Positions 1-6,342 of a stretch of DNA of 9,392 nucleotides are shown here, one piece after another. Position 1 is the stretch's first letter. Each line of letters begins with the position of its first letter. Origin of the DNA: an uncultured Verrucomicrobiota bacterium (lineage in GTDB: Bacteria > Verrucomicrobiota > Kiritimatiellia > RFP12 > UBA1067); the NCBI GenBank assembly GCA_945487985.1, contig CALYTX010000032.1, positions 1-9,392 of the forward strand, given 5' to 3'. Position numbers and translations under genes: made by a program. The notes under the pieces are model-generated. The model worked only from the letters and a program-made list of their open reading frames with translations. It had not been told where the DNA came from and did no database searches.

Positions 1-404
1 GCGGTGTGGGCGTGTTCGGTCTTTCGTGTCCGTGCCGCCATCTGATTGGCATTGAATCTGGACGCAACGCTGTCAAATTCGCCCAGCGCAACGCTGCCGC
101 ACAACGCCACTCCGATGCGCGATTCCTTTGCGGAGAAGTTAGCCACATGCTGAAAAAGGCTAATATTTCATCGACCGCCACGGTCATTATTGATCCGCCA
201 CGGGGAGGAATGGAAAAAAATGTTCCAGCAACAATCGTGCGCGCTAATCCCCCGCGGATTATATATATCAGTTGCGATCCGGCAACGATGATGCGCGATT
301 TGCAAGCTTTCATTCCTCGCTACCAAGTAGGAGCTCTCTATTGGTTCAATATGTTCCCCCGCACAGCGCGCTTTGAAACAGTCGTCGTGCTTGAGCGGAT
401 ATGA
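1..404 (+). CDS. RlmD/TrmA-family RNA (uracil-5-)-methyltransferase, C-terminal part (5' end outside window)
   Basis: This is the catalytic C-terminal part of an S-adenosylmethionine-dependent enzyme that methylates C5 of uridine in 23S rRNA or tRNA in the cytoplasm. The frame is open from the left edge (first whole codon at base 3), so the N-terminal TRAM/central region lies outside. Visible blocks are the SAM-binding motif I (GVGVFGL, then IGIE), DPPRGG (motif IV), and YISCDPAT at about bases 264-287. The cysteine codon at 273-275 is the expected nucleophile that attacks C6 of uracil. The end, RFETVVVL, matches the family's terminal block with the general-base glutamate. Family members usually have N rather than D after the catalytic SC; aspartate here is a mild variant. 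The window cannot separate RlmC, RlmD and TrmA types. The stop is followed by the 154-bp spacer before the fadL-like gene, and no clear terminator is visible. Confidence 0.85.
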   Translation, partial: GVGVFGLSCPCRHLIGIESGRNAVKFAQRNAAAQRHSDARFLCGEVSHMLKKANISSTATVIIDPPRGGMEKNVPATIVRANPPRIIYISCDPATMMRDLQAFIPRYQVGALYWFNMFPRTARFETVVVLERI

Positions 405-423
405 GACATGACAGTTTCATCTC

Positions 424-446
424 TGACAACTTGCGAATTTTTGTCA
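424..446. promoter_or_regulatory. Upstream candidate operator, TGACA-N13-TGTCA dyad
   Basis: TGACA at 424-428 and its inverse TGTCA at 442-446 are separated by 13 bp; the match extends to TGACAA/TTGTCA. Its centre lies about 95 bp upstream of the predicted fadL-like start site. The same arms with exactly the same spacing recur at 534-556, 110 bp downstream. One more TGACA half-site is at 409-413. Candidate ligand is the TetR-family protein encoded two genes downstream (inference). Confidence 0.45.
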
Positions 447-493
447 ATATCAAATAAAAAACAGATAATTACGAATAAATTCTGAAATTTCCG

Positions 494-523
494 TTGCCAC
501 AAGCTCAGAATTTATGATATCAT
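494..523 (+). promoter_or_regulatory. Predicted sigma70-type promoter of the fadL-like/tetR unit
   Basis: TTGCCA (494-499) is followed after 18 bp by TATCAT (518-523), which puts the start site near 530 and gives a leader of about 29 nt. The -10 lies inside a perfect 12-bp palindrome, TATGATATCATA (513-524). An alternative -10, TATGAT at 513-518, has only a 13-bp gap to the same -35 and is less likely. The region closely resembles the promoter at 2639-2666. Confidence 0.5.
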
Positions 524-533
524 ACACTCATCT

Positions 534-556
534 TGACAAAAATTAAGAAAGTGTCA
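534..556. promoter_or_regulatory. Downstream candidate operator, TGACA-N13-TGTCA dyad over the ribosome binding site
   Basis: TGACA (534-538) and TGTCA (552-556) flank 13 bp, as in the dyad at 424-446. The site falls just after the predicted start of transcription and overlaps the weak ribosome binding site AAGAAAG (545-551) and the two bases next to the ATG at 559. Bound protein here would block transcription. In addition, TTGACAAAAATT (533-544) is the exact inverse of AATTTTTGTCAA (436-447), so the two sites together hold a 12-bp inverted repeat 85 bp apart. Confidence 0.45.
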
Positions 557-558
557 GT

Positions 559-2004
559 ATGAAAAAATTGATGATTGCAGTCGCTTCTGCGTCGATGGTT
601 CAGGGCGTTTTAGCGGCAGGATTCGGCATTTACGAAGGGTCGGCTCGCGGCAATGCATTGGGCGGAGCGGTAATTGGTGATGTGGACGATGCCACCGCAG
701 CATACCACAACCCGGCGAATATCGCTTTCTCGACCAACATCCAAGTGGCGGCGGGAGTAACATTCATCAATCCTTTCTGTGATGTTGAGGTAGACCACAA
801 ATCGCAAGGGCGGATGAATGCAGGCTGGTTTACGGTGCCCACATTTTACGCGACAATTCCCTTGCCGTTCGATTTGGCTTTCGGCTGGGGCAACTATACC
901 GAATTCGGCTTGGGTTCGGAATACGCACGGTATTGGGATTTGGCGAAGGATACGCAGAAAACCACGCTAAAGCAAATAACGCTCAATCCGACACTCTCGT
1001 ACAAAATCGCCGATTGGTGGTCGGTCGCGGCCGGTCCGCGTATCAGCTGGATTCAATTCACCAGCCACAAGCAGCCGTATAACGGTGAATCGATCTACGG
1101 CACAGACACTTCGGGAATGGGGCTTTACGATTACCGCATTGACGATGCTTTTAATCTCAATGCCCGCCTCAAGGGTGATGATTGGGGAGCTGGCTGGATG
1201 GCGGCTACAACCTTCAAGCCCCATCGCGATGTTTCACTTGGTTTAATCTACCGCTCGCAAATCCGCCACAAGATTTCCGGCAATTTCAACTTGAACGGCA
1301 CCGCTGGGGGCTATCCGCAGGTAACGGTCAATAACGATGCGGTCCAGGGCTTGCTGGAGCAAGTATATCAGGGGGCGCTTGCGCAAGGGGCGGGTCCCGA
1401 TGCGGCTAATGCGGCTAAACAGGAAATGCAAGGCCAACTCAACTCGCAGTTGTCGCAGGCGCAGAATACTTGGCAGGGAGAGAAAAAGAATGAACATCTG
1501 CGCGGCAGTGCCAAGCTGCGCTTGCCTGATTCGCTGACTTTCGGCGCCAACTGGAACGTCACGAAGCGCTATCGTATTGGCTCGTCGATAACCTATACGC
1601 GTTGGTCGAGCATGGATTCGATCCACTTCCGTATCGGCGGAGGTTATGGCTACCGGCTGCCGTTGAAATGGAGCGACACCGTCCGCGTGGGATTGGGTAT
1701 GGAATATGACTTCACCCCTTATTTGAGCGGACGCATCGGTTACACCTACGACCAGGATCCTACCAGCCGTTCGCACCAGTCGACGATGCTGCCAGGCGGC
1801 GATCGTCATATTATCGGCTGGGGCACAGGAATCAAGCTTACGGACAACCTTCGTCTCGATTTTGCCTATAATTTCATCCGTATGAACAACGAGCACTATT
1901 ACATCGATACGGTCGACTATTACGGCAACCGCTCGAAGAAGTACATCAGCTACCACAACGGTTTTTCCCACCTCGTTTCGGCCACAATCAATTATTCATT
2001 CTGA
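559..2004 (+). CDS. FadL/OmpP1/TodX-family outer-membrane channel
   Basis: This 481-residue protein is predicted to be a beta-barrel that takes long-chain fatty acids or other hydrophobic compounds across the outer membrane. Residues 1-19 or 20 form a signal peptide (MKKLMI, hydrophobic core, VLAA). The mature start, GFGIYEGSARGNALGGA, then DDATAAYHNPA (about 43-53), is the family's N-terminal hatch signature. LPDSLTFG (322-329) followed by YTRWSSMDSI matches the conserved mid-barrel block. The protein ends in alternating hydrophobic residues and a terminal Phe, the usual barrel-assembly signal. Length is close to the family norm of about 420-480. Residues about 261-312 are an Ala/Gln-rich, probably helical insert where FadL proteins have a shorter loop. 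The ribosome binding site is weak (AAGAAAG, 7-nt spacing). The gene is followed after one base by a TetR gene, which suggests regulated expression. The substrate cannot be told from sequence. Confidence 0.88.
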   Translation: MKKLMIAVASASMVQGVLAAGFGIYEGSARGNALGGAVIGDVDDATAAYHNPANIAFSTNIQVAAGVTFINPFCDVEVDHKSQGRMNAGWFTVPTFYATIPLPFDLAFGWGNYTEFGLGSEYARYWDLAKDTQKTTLKQITLNPTLSYKIADWWSVAAGPRISWIQFTSHKQPYNGESIYGTDTSGMGLYDYRIDDAFNLNARLKGDDWGAGWMAATTFKPHRDVSLGLIYRSQIRHKISGNFNLNGTAGGYPQVTVNNDAVQGLLEQVYQGALAQGAGPDAANAAKQEMQGQLNSQLSQAQNTWQGEKKNEHLRGSAKLRLPDSLTFGANWNVTKRYRIGSSITYTRWSSMDSIHFRIGGGYGYRLPLKWSDTVRVGLGMEYDFTPYLSGRIGYTYDQDPTSRSHQSTMLPGGDRHIIGWGTGIKLTDNLRLDFAYNFIRMNNEHYYIDTVDYYGNRSKKYISYHNGFSHLVSATINYSF

Positions 2005-2005
2005 A

Positions 2006-2602
2006 ATGCCCCGTCCAATCGATCATGCCGTACGTAAACGACATATCGTCGCCGAAAGCGTGCGGCTCTTCGCGCGTTACGGCTATGCAGATGTTACCTT
2101 CGGCATGATTGCGCGCGAAAGCGGAGTCTCGCGCACGCTCGTATACACCTACTTCAAGGACAAGCGAGAAATTTTTAACGCAGCCATCAGTCAGGTCACC
2201 TCGCGCATCCGCGCCGAATACGAAGCGGTTCTTCCGCTCAACATACCTAGCGTCGACAAGCTCAGGCGCATCACCATGAAGGTGATGGCCATGATGTATG
2301 AATATCGTGACTTCATCTGCGTAATCGTCGATGTGCTCACTGGATACCGCCGGGCGGGGATAAACCCGCATGACCGCGTTGAGGCTCACACCGAGGGTCT
2401 GCGCAAGATGATTGGTTATTTTCTGCAAAGTGCCGTCCATGGCGGCGAGTACGGCAGGCCGATCGATGTTCAGCAGGCAACGAGCCTTATCTATTCGCAA
2501 TTCGAGGCCGCGGCACTCCGCATCGCTGTCACGGGAAGGGCGGAGCTGCCGGAATCTGTACGCGAACTTGATGCGGCGATTTTGTCGTTGCGGCAGATTT
2601 AA
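2006..2602 (+). CDS. TetR/AcrR-family transcriptional regulator
   Basis: This 198-residue cytoplasmic regulator is expected to bind DNA as a dimer and release it on binding a small hydrophobic ligand. The N-terminal helix-turn-helix is clear: IVAESVRLFARYGYADVTF (about 14-32), then IARESGVSRTLVYTYFKDK (about 35-53), with the hallmark YxYFxxKxE. Residues from about 60 are an all-helical, divergent ligand-binding and dimerisation domain. Length is typical. The ATG lies one base after the TGA of the fadL-like gene and has no ribosome binding site of its own, so translation is probably coupled. The next Met (residue 34) would cut into the HTH, which supports this start. By position it most likely controls the fadL-like operon, and the twin dyads at 424-446 and 534-556 are the best candidate targets. 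That link is inferred. A second palindrome at 2642-2660, just downstream of the gene, is another possible target. Confidence 0.9.
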   Translation: MPRPIDHAVRKRHIVAESVRLFARYGYADVTFGMIARESGVSRTLVYTYFKDKREIFNAAISQVTSRIRAEYEAVLPLNIPSVDKLRRITMKVMAMMYEYRDFICVIVDVLTGYRRAGINPHDRVEAHTEGLRKMIGYFLQSAVHGGEYGRPIDVQQATSLIYSQFEAAALRIAVTGRAELPESVRELDAAILSLRQI

Positions 2603-2638
2603 TTGCGGATATTGCGGTGCATTAGCCGCGACCGGTCG

Positions 2639-2666
2639 TTCGCAAATTCTCGGAATTTGCTATAAT
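2639..2666 (+). promoter_or_regulatory. Predicted sigma70-type promoter of the aminotransferase operon
   Basis: A consensus TATAAT (2661-2666) lies 16 bp after TTCGCA (2639-2644), a 4/6 match to the -35. Transcription would start near 2673, giving a leader of about 17 nt with AAGG (2676-2679) as a weak ribosome binding site about 10 nt before the ATG at 2690. The -10 is perfect; the -35 is less certain. Confidence 0.55.
2642..2660. promoter_or_regulatory. 19-bp palindrome between the -35 and -10 of the aminotransferase promoter
   Basis: GCAAATTC (2642-2649) and GAATTTGC (2653-2660) are perfect 8-bp inverted arms around TCG. The site abuts the -10 TATAAT and overlaps the -35, a classical repressor position. 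No T-run follows, so it is unlikely to be a terminator of the tetR transcript. A separate 10-bp palindrome, CGACCGGTCG, lies at 2629-2638. Confidence 0.45.
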
Positions 2667-2689
2667 ACCCTCAAAAAGGTTTTAGGATT

Positions 2690-3892
2690 ATGCAAACGGT
2701 CACCGATTCATTTCATGCTGCCGCCGGCAAAGCAAGTTTCATCCGCAAGATGTTCGAAAAGGGGCTTGAACTCAAGCAACAGTTCGGCGAGGATGCGGTC
2801 TGTGATTTCTCGCTCGGCAACCCCGATGTCCCACCGCCGGAATCGGCGCGTGAAGTGCTGCACCGCATTGCAGATGAAGCAGTAAGACCGTTGGGGTTGG
2901 GGTATTGTCCAAACGCCGGAATTCCCGCGTGTCGCGAAGCAATTGCCGACTATCTTTCTCGACAGCAAGGGATGAGGCTCTCGGGGAATGATGCGATTAT
3001 CACCGTTGGGGCGGCATCCGCGCTCGTCTGTTTCTTCCGCGCAACGCTTGATCCAGGCGATGAGGTAATTGTTCCCAGCCCCTATTTTGTGGAATACGGT
3101 AATTATTGCGGCCACTTCGGCGGAGTGCTTAAAGCTGTCCCCACAAAGGAGGATTTCTCCCTCGACATTCCGGCCATCGCTGCCGCAATCACGCCGAAAA
3201 CCCGCGCCATTCTTGTCAACTCTCCCAACAACCCCACTGGTGCGATTTATTCCCGCGAGGAACTGCTTGCGCTGATTGCGCTCGTTGAAGAAACCAATGC
3301 CGGTCGGGGCGATTCGGAACGCCCGCTGTTTATTGTCGCCGATGAACCCTATCGCGTCTTCGCCTACGATGGCGCGGAGGTTCCCGCCATACTGCCGATG
3401 TCGAAATTTGTCGTGCTTGCCGGCAGTTTCTCCAAAACGCTTTCTATGGCTGGTGAACGAATCGGCTATCTTGCCGTGAACCCGGCCCTGACTGTTGCCG
3501 ACGGCGGCGCTTTGCTGTCAACGCTTACGCTCGTCAACCGCACGCTGGGTTATGTAAACGCGCCGGTGATTGGTCAGCGGCTGGCAGCGGCGATTTGCTG
3601 CGAGACGGTCGACCTTGAAATCTACAAGCGCCGCCACGACCTGATGGCAAAGGTCTTGTCCGAGGCAGGCATCGAGTTCACGATGCCCCGCGGCGCTTTC
3701 TATTTCTTCCCCAAGGCACCTGGAGGGGACGATGTGAAATTTGTCGATGCGTTGCTCAAAGAGAAGATTCTCGCCGTACCTGGTTCTGGGTTCGGACGCG
3801 CCGGATACATCCGCTTGAGTTCGGCAGTGGACGAGAAGATTATTGCGCGCGCCGCAGAGGGCTTTAAGCGCGCTGCCGATGTATGCAGATAA
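2690..3892 (+). CDS. Pyridoxal-phosphate-dependent aminotransferase, class I/II (aspartate aminotransferase-like)
   Basis: This 400-residue fold-type I PLP enzyme is predicted to transfer an amino group between an amino acid and a 2-oxo acid in the cytoplasm. Visible signatures are FSLGNPD (40-46, substrate-binding loop), NNPTG (180-184), ADEPY (217-221, with D218 for the pyridine nitrogen and Y221), SFSKT (246-250, with K249 as the Schiff-base lysine) and IRLS (374-377, with R375 for the substrate carboxylate). Length is normal, about 390-400. The N-terminal part (ASFIRKMFEKG, then DFSLGNPDVPPPE) and the phrase AVPGSGFG point to a subgroup usually annotated only as 'pyridoxal phosphate-dependent aminotransferase', so the amino acid substrate is unknown. 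It is preceded by its own promoter and is the first gene of a likely operon with the YdjY-like and rarA genes. The next gene begins 14 bp after this stop, or overlaps it by 10 bp if an earlier start is used. Confidence 0.9.
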   Translation: MQTVTDSFHAAAGKASFIRKMFEKGLELKQQFGEDAVCDFSLGNPDVPPPESAREVLHRIADEAVRPLGLGYCPNAGIPACREAIADYLSRQQGMRLSGNDAIITVGAASALVCFFRATLDPGDEVIVPSPYFVEYGNYCGHFGGVLKAVPTKEDFSLDIPAIAAAITPKTRAILVNSPNNPTGAIYSREELLALIALVEETNAGRGDSERPLFIVADEPYRVFAYDGAEVPAILPMSKFVVLAGSFSKTLSMAGERIGYLAVNPALTVADGGALLSTLTLVNRTLGYVNAPVIGQRLAAAICCETVDLEIYKRRHDLMAKVLSEAGIEFTMPRGAFYFFPKAPGGDDVKFVDALLKEKILAVPGSGFGRAGYIRLSSAVDEKIIARAAEGFKRAADVCR

Positions 3893-3898
3893 AGAAGG
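3893..3898 (+). promoter_or_regulatory. Ribosome binding site AGAAGG that decides the start of the YdjY-like gene
   Basis: AGAAGG lies 8 nt before the ATG at 3907. An in-frame ATG at 3883 inside the aminotransferase end has no such site, so 3907 is preferred. The upstream start would add eight residues including two lysines, which would strengthen the signal peptide, so the choice is not final. Confidence 0.55.
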
Positions 3899-3906
3899 TT
3901 TATGAG

Positions 3907-5019
3907 ATGACAGCAGTTCTGCCATTGATAATTCTTTCTACCGTCGTCGCACCAATTTCCGTCGACAAGGCGAACCACAGCGTATCTATTTCAGCCGTAT
4001 CAACCGATCCTGGAATCGATATGCAACTCGAATTCCTTCTGGTTGGCCCCAACTCCGACCGCGACTACGAAGCGATGTTCGTGACTGAGGCATCGATTGC
4101 CGAAATCGCCGCAGCCTTCGAACAGGCCGGTTTTGGTATCGGCTCAAATTTCGATCCGGCGCGTTGCGTATTTTGGCCAACTGGAGCACAAATCACGATG
4201 GAGCCTGCCTTCTCCAATCTCGTTCGGCAGGTTCGAGACGTCTCCGATTTGCCGATTCTTTTTACCGGAGGTCAGCGCGCAAGTGAAAATCAACACCTTC
4301 CGCTTGCCGATACCAATATGCCCGCAGCGGTTTTCGCACTTTACAACTGTGGCCAGTCATTGATTCAGTTGAACGATTCTCTTGATCAATCCACTACTTA
4401 CGGACGCTTCCAGCCAGCGGTGAAGATTCCGAAAGGGCAGAAAAGATTAATTACCTTCCGGCGTGGCGAGAATCCGCCGGCCCGTCGCGTAGCAATCGAG
4501 TTCCTGCCGGGAACTGCGGCACAAAAATTAATCGAACTCAAAGAGCTCGCCGCCACCGGCGAGATTGAAGTCAAATGCGTTTTCTCGCCGGAATTGACCA
4601 TCCGCGAAGCTCGCAGCATTGCCGGCGCGCTTGCGACAATCGATTCGGTGCGGGTCAAAATCAATGGCCACGCCGAGGGACAACTTTTCTACCGTGCATT
4701 TCTGCCGCTCGAAAAATGGCGAGATCGCCAGGAACGGCTAACGCAGCCGCCTGAGGTTCGCTTTGCGAACGAGAAGAATTTCAAGATAACCAAAATTATC
4801 GAGGATTGGGGCAAGAACGATAAAATTGAGCCTGATCTTTCAGAGAAGGAATACAACTTCGATTCTATCGCCGAAGCCGCCGCGCTTGTCTCGCAGTTGG
4901 CCGCCAAGCCTATGACGATAATGGTTTTCGCCAGTCCCGAGACGAAACTCGGCCGGATTTACGAATTCCGCCGGGCGGTGAAGGGCAATATCCCGAATTG
5001 GTATGTGTTTGAGGAATGA
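3907..5019 (+). CDS. Predicted secreted or membrane-anchored protein with a YdjY-like N-terminal domain
   Basis: This 370-residue protein begins with a hydrophobic stretch (about 2-18, LPLIILSTVVAPISV), read as a signal peptide or anchor, so it probably acts in the periplasm. Residues about 20-160 resemble the YdjY domain: a VDK...VSISA strand pair, LEFLLVGPNSDRDYEAMFVT (41-60), a helix SIAEIAAAFEQAGF, then FWPTGAQITMEP and AAVFALYNCGQS. That domain is found in many secreted bacterial proteins of unknown role. The C-terminal half (about 195-370) is mixed alpha/beta, contains a conserved-looking block EGQLFYRAFLPLEKWRDR (257-274), and ends with TIMVFASP...YEFRRAV. I do not recognise it; a faint ExbD-like feel is not enough to name it. 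There is no obvious enzyme active site. The gene starts 14 bp after the aminotransferase and overlaps rarA by ATGA, so co-translation is likely. If the start at 3883 is used, the protein has 378 residues. Confidence 0.7.
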   Translation: MTAVLPLIILSTVVAPISVDKANHSVSISAVSTDPGIDMQLEFLLVGPNSDRDYEAMFVTEASIAEIAAAFEQAGFGIGSNFDPARCVFWPTGAQITMEPAFSNLVRQVRDVSDLPILFTGGQRASENQHLPLADTNMPAAVFALYNCGQSLIQLNDSLDQSTTYGRFQPAVKIPKGQKRLITFRRGENPPARRVAIEFLPGTAAQKLIELKELAATGEIEVKCVFSPELTIREARSIAGALATIDSVRVKINGHAEGQLFYRAFLPLEKWRDRQERLTQPPEVRFANEKNFKITKIIEDWGKNDKIEPDLSEKEYNFDSIAEAAALVSQLAAKPMTIMVFASPETKLGRIYEFRRAVKGNIPNWYVFEE

Positions 5020-6296
5020 CTGCTTGCGAAACAGAGCCGCTTGCGTCGCGAATGCGCCCGAGAACAATCGACGAAGTGGTCGGTCAACGGCACATTCTCG
5101 GCAAGGGCAAACTGCTTAGAAGGGTAATCGAGGCCGATCGGCTGACCAACATCATCCTCTATGGTCCGCCTGGATGCGGCAAAACTTCGCTTGCCGAGGT
5201 AATTGCGAAAACGACCAAACGCAATTTCGTACGCCTCTCGGGTGTCATTGCCGGCGTGGGCGATATTCGCACGATTTGCAACCGCGCCCGTGAAGAGCTT
5301 GGCGGGAAGGGGACAATTCTTTTCGTTGACGAAATTCACCGATTCAACAAGTCGCAACAGGACGTGCTTTTGCCTTATGTAGAAGACGGCAGCGTGGTGC
5401 TGATCGGCGCGACGACGCACAACCCGAACTTTTTCATAAACACGCCGCTCACCTCGCGTTCGCTTGTTTTCGAATTGAAGCCTCTATCTGCAGAGGAAAT
5501 TTCATTCCTGATTGATTGTTCGCTCAGCGACCGGGAAAGGGGATATGGCATGCTGTCAGCGGTCATCGACCGCGAGGCACGTGATTTTCTCGCTGCTATT
5601 TCCGAAGGGGACGCCCGGCACGCGTTGACCGCTCTTGAAATTGCGGTTCGTTCAACCCCTCCCGATTCCTCTGGGACAATCCACCTTACACTCGAGATAA
5701 TTCAAGAATGTGTGCAGCGAAAGCTTGTCCGTTACGACAAGAGCGAGGATGGTCATTACGACACGATTTCGGCGTTCATTAAATCCATCCGCGGCAGCGA
5801 TCCAGACGCGGCGGTGTATTGGTTGGGGAAAATGCTTGTCGCAGGCGAGGATCCGCGTTTCATCGCTCGCCGCCTTGTAATCAGCGCGTCAGAAGATATC
5901 GGCAACGCCGATCCGCGCGCGCTTTCGCTCGCGGTTGCGGCTATGCATGCGTGTGAACTGGTTGGCATGCCAGAATGCGCTATCAATCTATCGCAAGCTA
6001 CTACCTACCTTGCTTCGGCACCGAAATCGAACGCCAGCTATCTTGCCATAAGCGAGGCTATGTCCGACATTCGCTCGAATGCAATCGAACCAGTACCCGA
6101 ACATCTAAAGAACAAGCATGTCCGTGCCATTGGCAGCGAAAAGGTAACCGAATACAAATACCCGCATGATTTCGCCAATCATTTCGTCGAACAAAGCTAT
6201 CTCAATATTCCCAAGCGGTATTACCGTCCGTCCGATCAAGGCTACGAGCTTACCATCAGCAAGCGCCTTGACTTCTTCAGGGGGAAGTTGACATAA
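5016..6296 (+). CDS. rarA: Replication-associated recombination protein A, AAA+ ATPase RarA (MgsA/YcaJ)
   Basis: This 426-residue cytoplasmic ATPase is related to clamp-loader subunits and to eukaryotic WRNIP1/Mgs1. The family forms tetramers, binds single-stranded and duplex ends, and acts at stalled replication forks. Visible parts are RMRPRTIDEVVGQ (12-24), Walker A GPPGCGKTS (50-58), Walker B FVDEIHRFNKSQQD (103-116), sensor 1 IGATTHNP (130-137), arginine finger LTSR (145-148) and sensor 2 GDARHAL (198-204). The C-terminal oligomerisation part shows SIRGSDPDAAVYWL (257-270), FIARRLVISASEDIGNADPRAL (282-303) and APKSNASY, then YKYPHDF. Length is slightly below the usual 430-450. The usual ATTENP is ATTHNP here, with His at 135. 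The ATG overlaps the previous stop as ATGA, with GAGGA directly before it, so translation is probably coupled. All core catalytic residues are present. Confidence 0.95.
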   Translation: MTACETEPLASRMRPRTIDEVVGQRHILGKGKLLRRVIEADRLTNIILYGPPGCGKTSLAEVIAKTTKRNFVRLSGVIAGVGDIRTICNRAREELGGKGTILFVDEIHRFNKSQQDVLLPYVEDGSVVLIGATTHNPNFFINTPLTSRSLVFELKPLSAEEISFLIDCSLSDRERGYGMLSAVIDREARDFLAAISEGDARHALTALEIAVRSTPPDSSGTIHLTLEIIQECVQRKLVRYDKSEDGHYDTISAFIKSIRGSDPDAAVYWLGKMLVAGEDPRFIARRLVISASEDIGNADPRALSLAVAAMHACELVGMPECAINLSQATTYLASAPKSNASYLAISEAMSDIRSNAIEPVPEHLKNKHVRAIGSEKVTEYKYPHDFANHFVEQSYLNIPKRYYRPSDQGYELTISKRLDFFRGKLT

Positions 6297-6342
6297 CACA
6301 TATTAAACGCAAATCGGCAAACCGAGGGAAAGGGTAGTCTCT

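Noticed and set aside
403..423. Weak hairpin just after the methyltransferase stop as a terminator
   Set aside because: The stem is short and bulged (GAG and ATGA pairing with TCAT and CTC), with no T-run directly after it.
1243..1971. Long open frame of 242 codons on the minus strand within the fadL-like gene
   Set aside because: It lies wholly antisense to a gene with clear family signatures, its translation has no recognisable domain, and it is best explained by codon bias of the real gene.
1988..2500. 170-codon minus-strand open frame over the tetR gene
   Set aside because: Antisense shadow of a confident TetR coding sequence; no domain and no convincing start context.
6288..6306. Perfect -35 hexamer TTGACA at 6288-6293 overlapping the end of rarA, as a promoter for the coiled-coil gene
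   Set aside because: At 15-18 bp downstream there is no acceptable -10 (GCAAAT, CAAATC, AAATCG or AATCGG); the nearby TATTAA is only 7 bp away.
6313..6324. TCGG-CAAA-CCGA small stem between rarA and the next gene as a terminator
   Set aside because: Only four base pairs and no T-rich tail; read-through is more likely.
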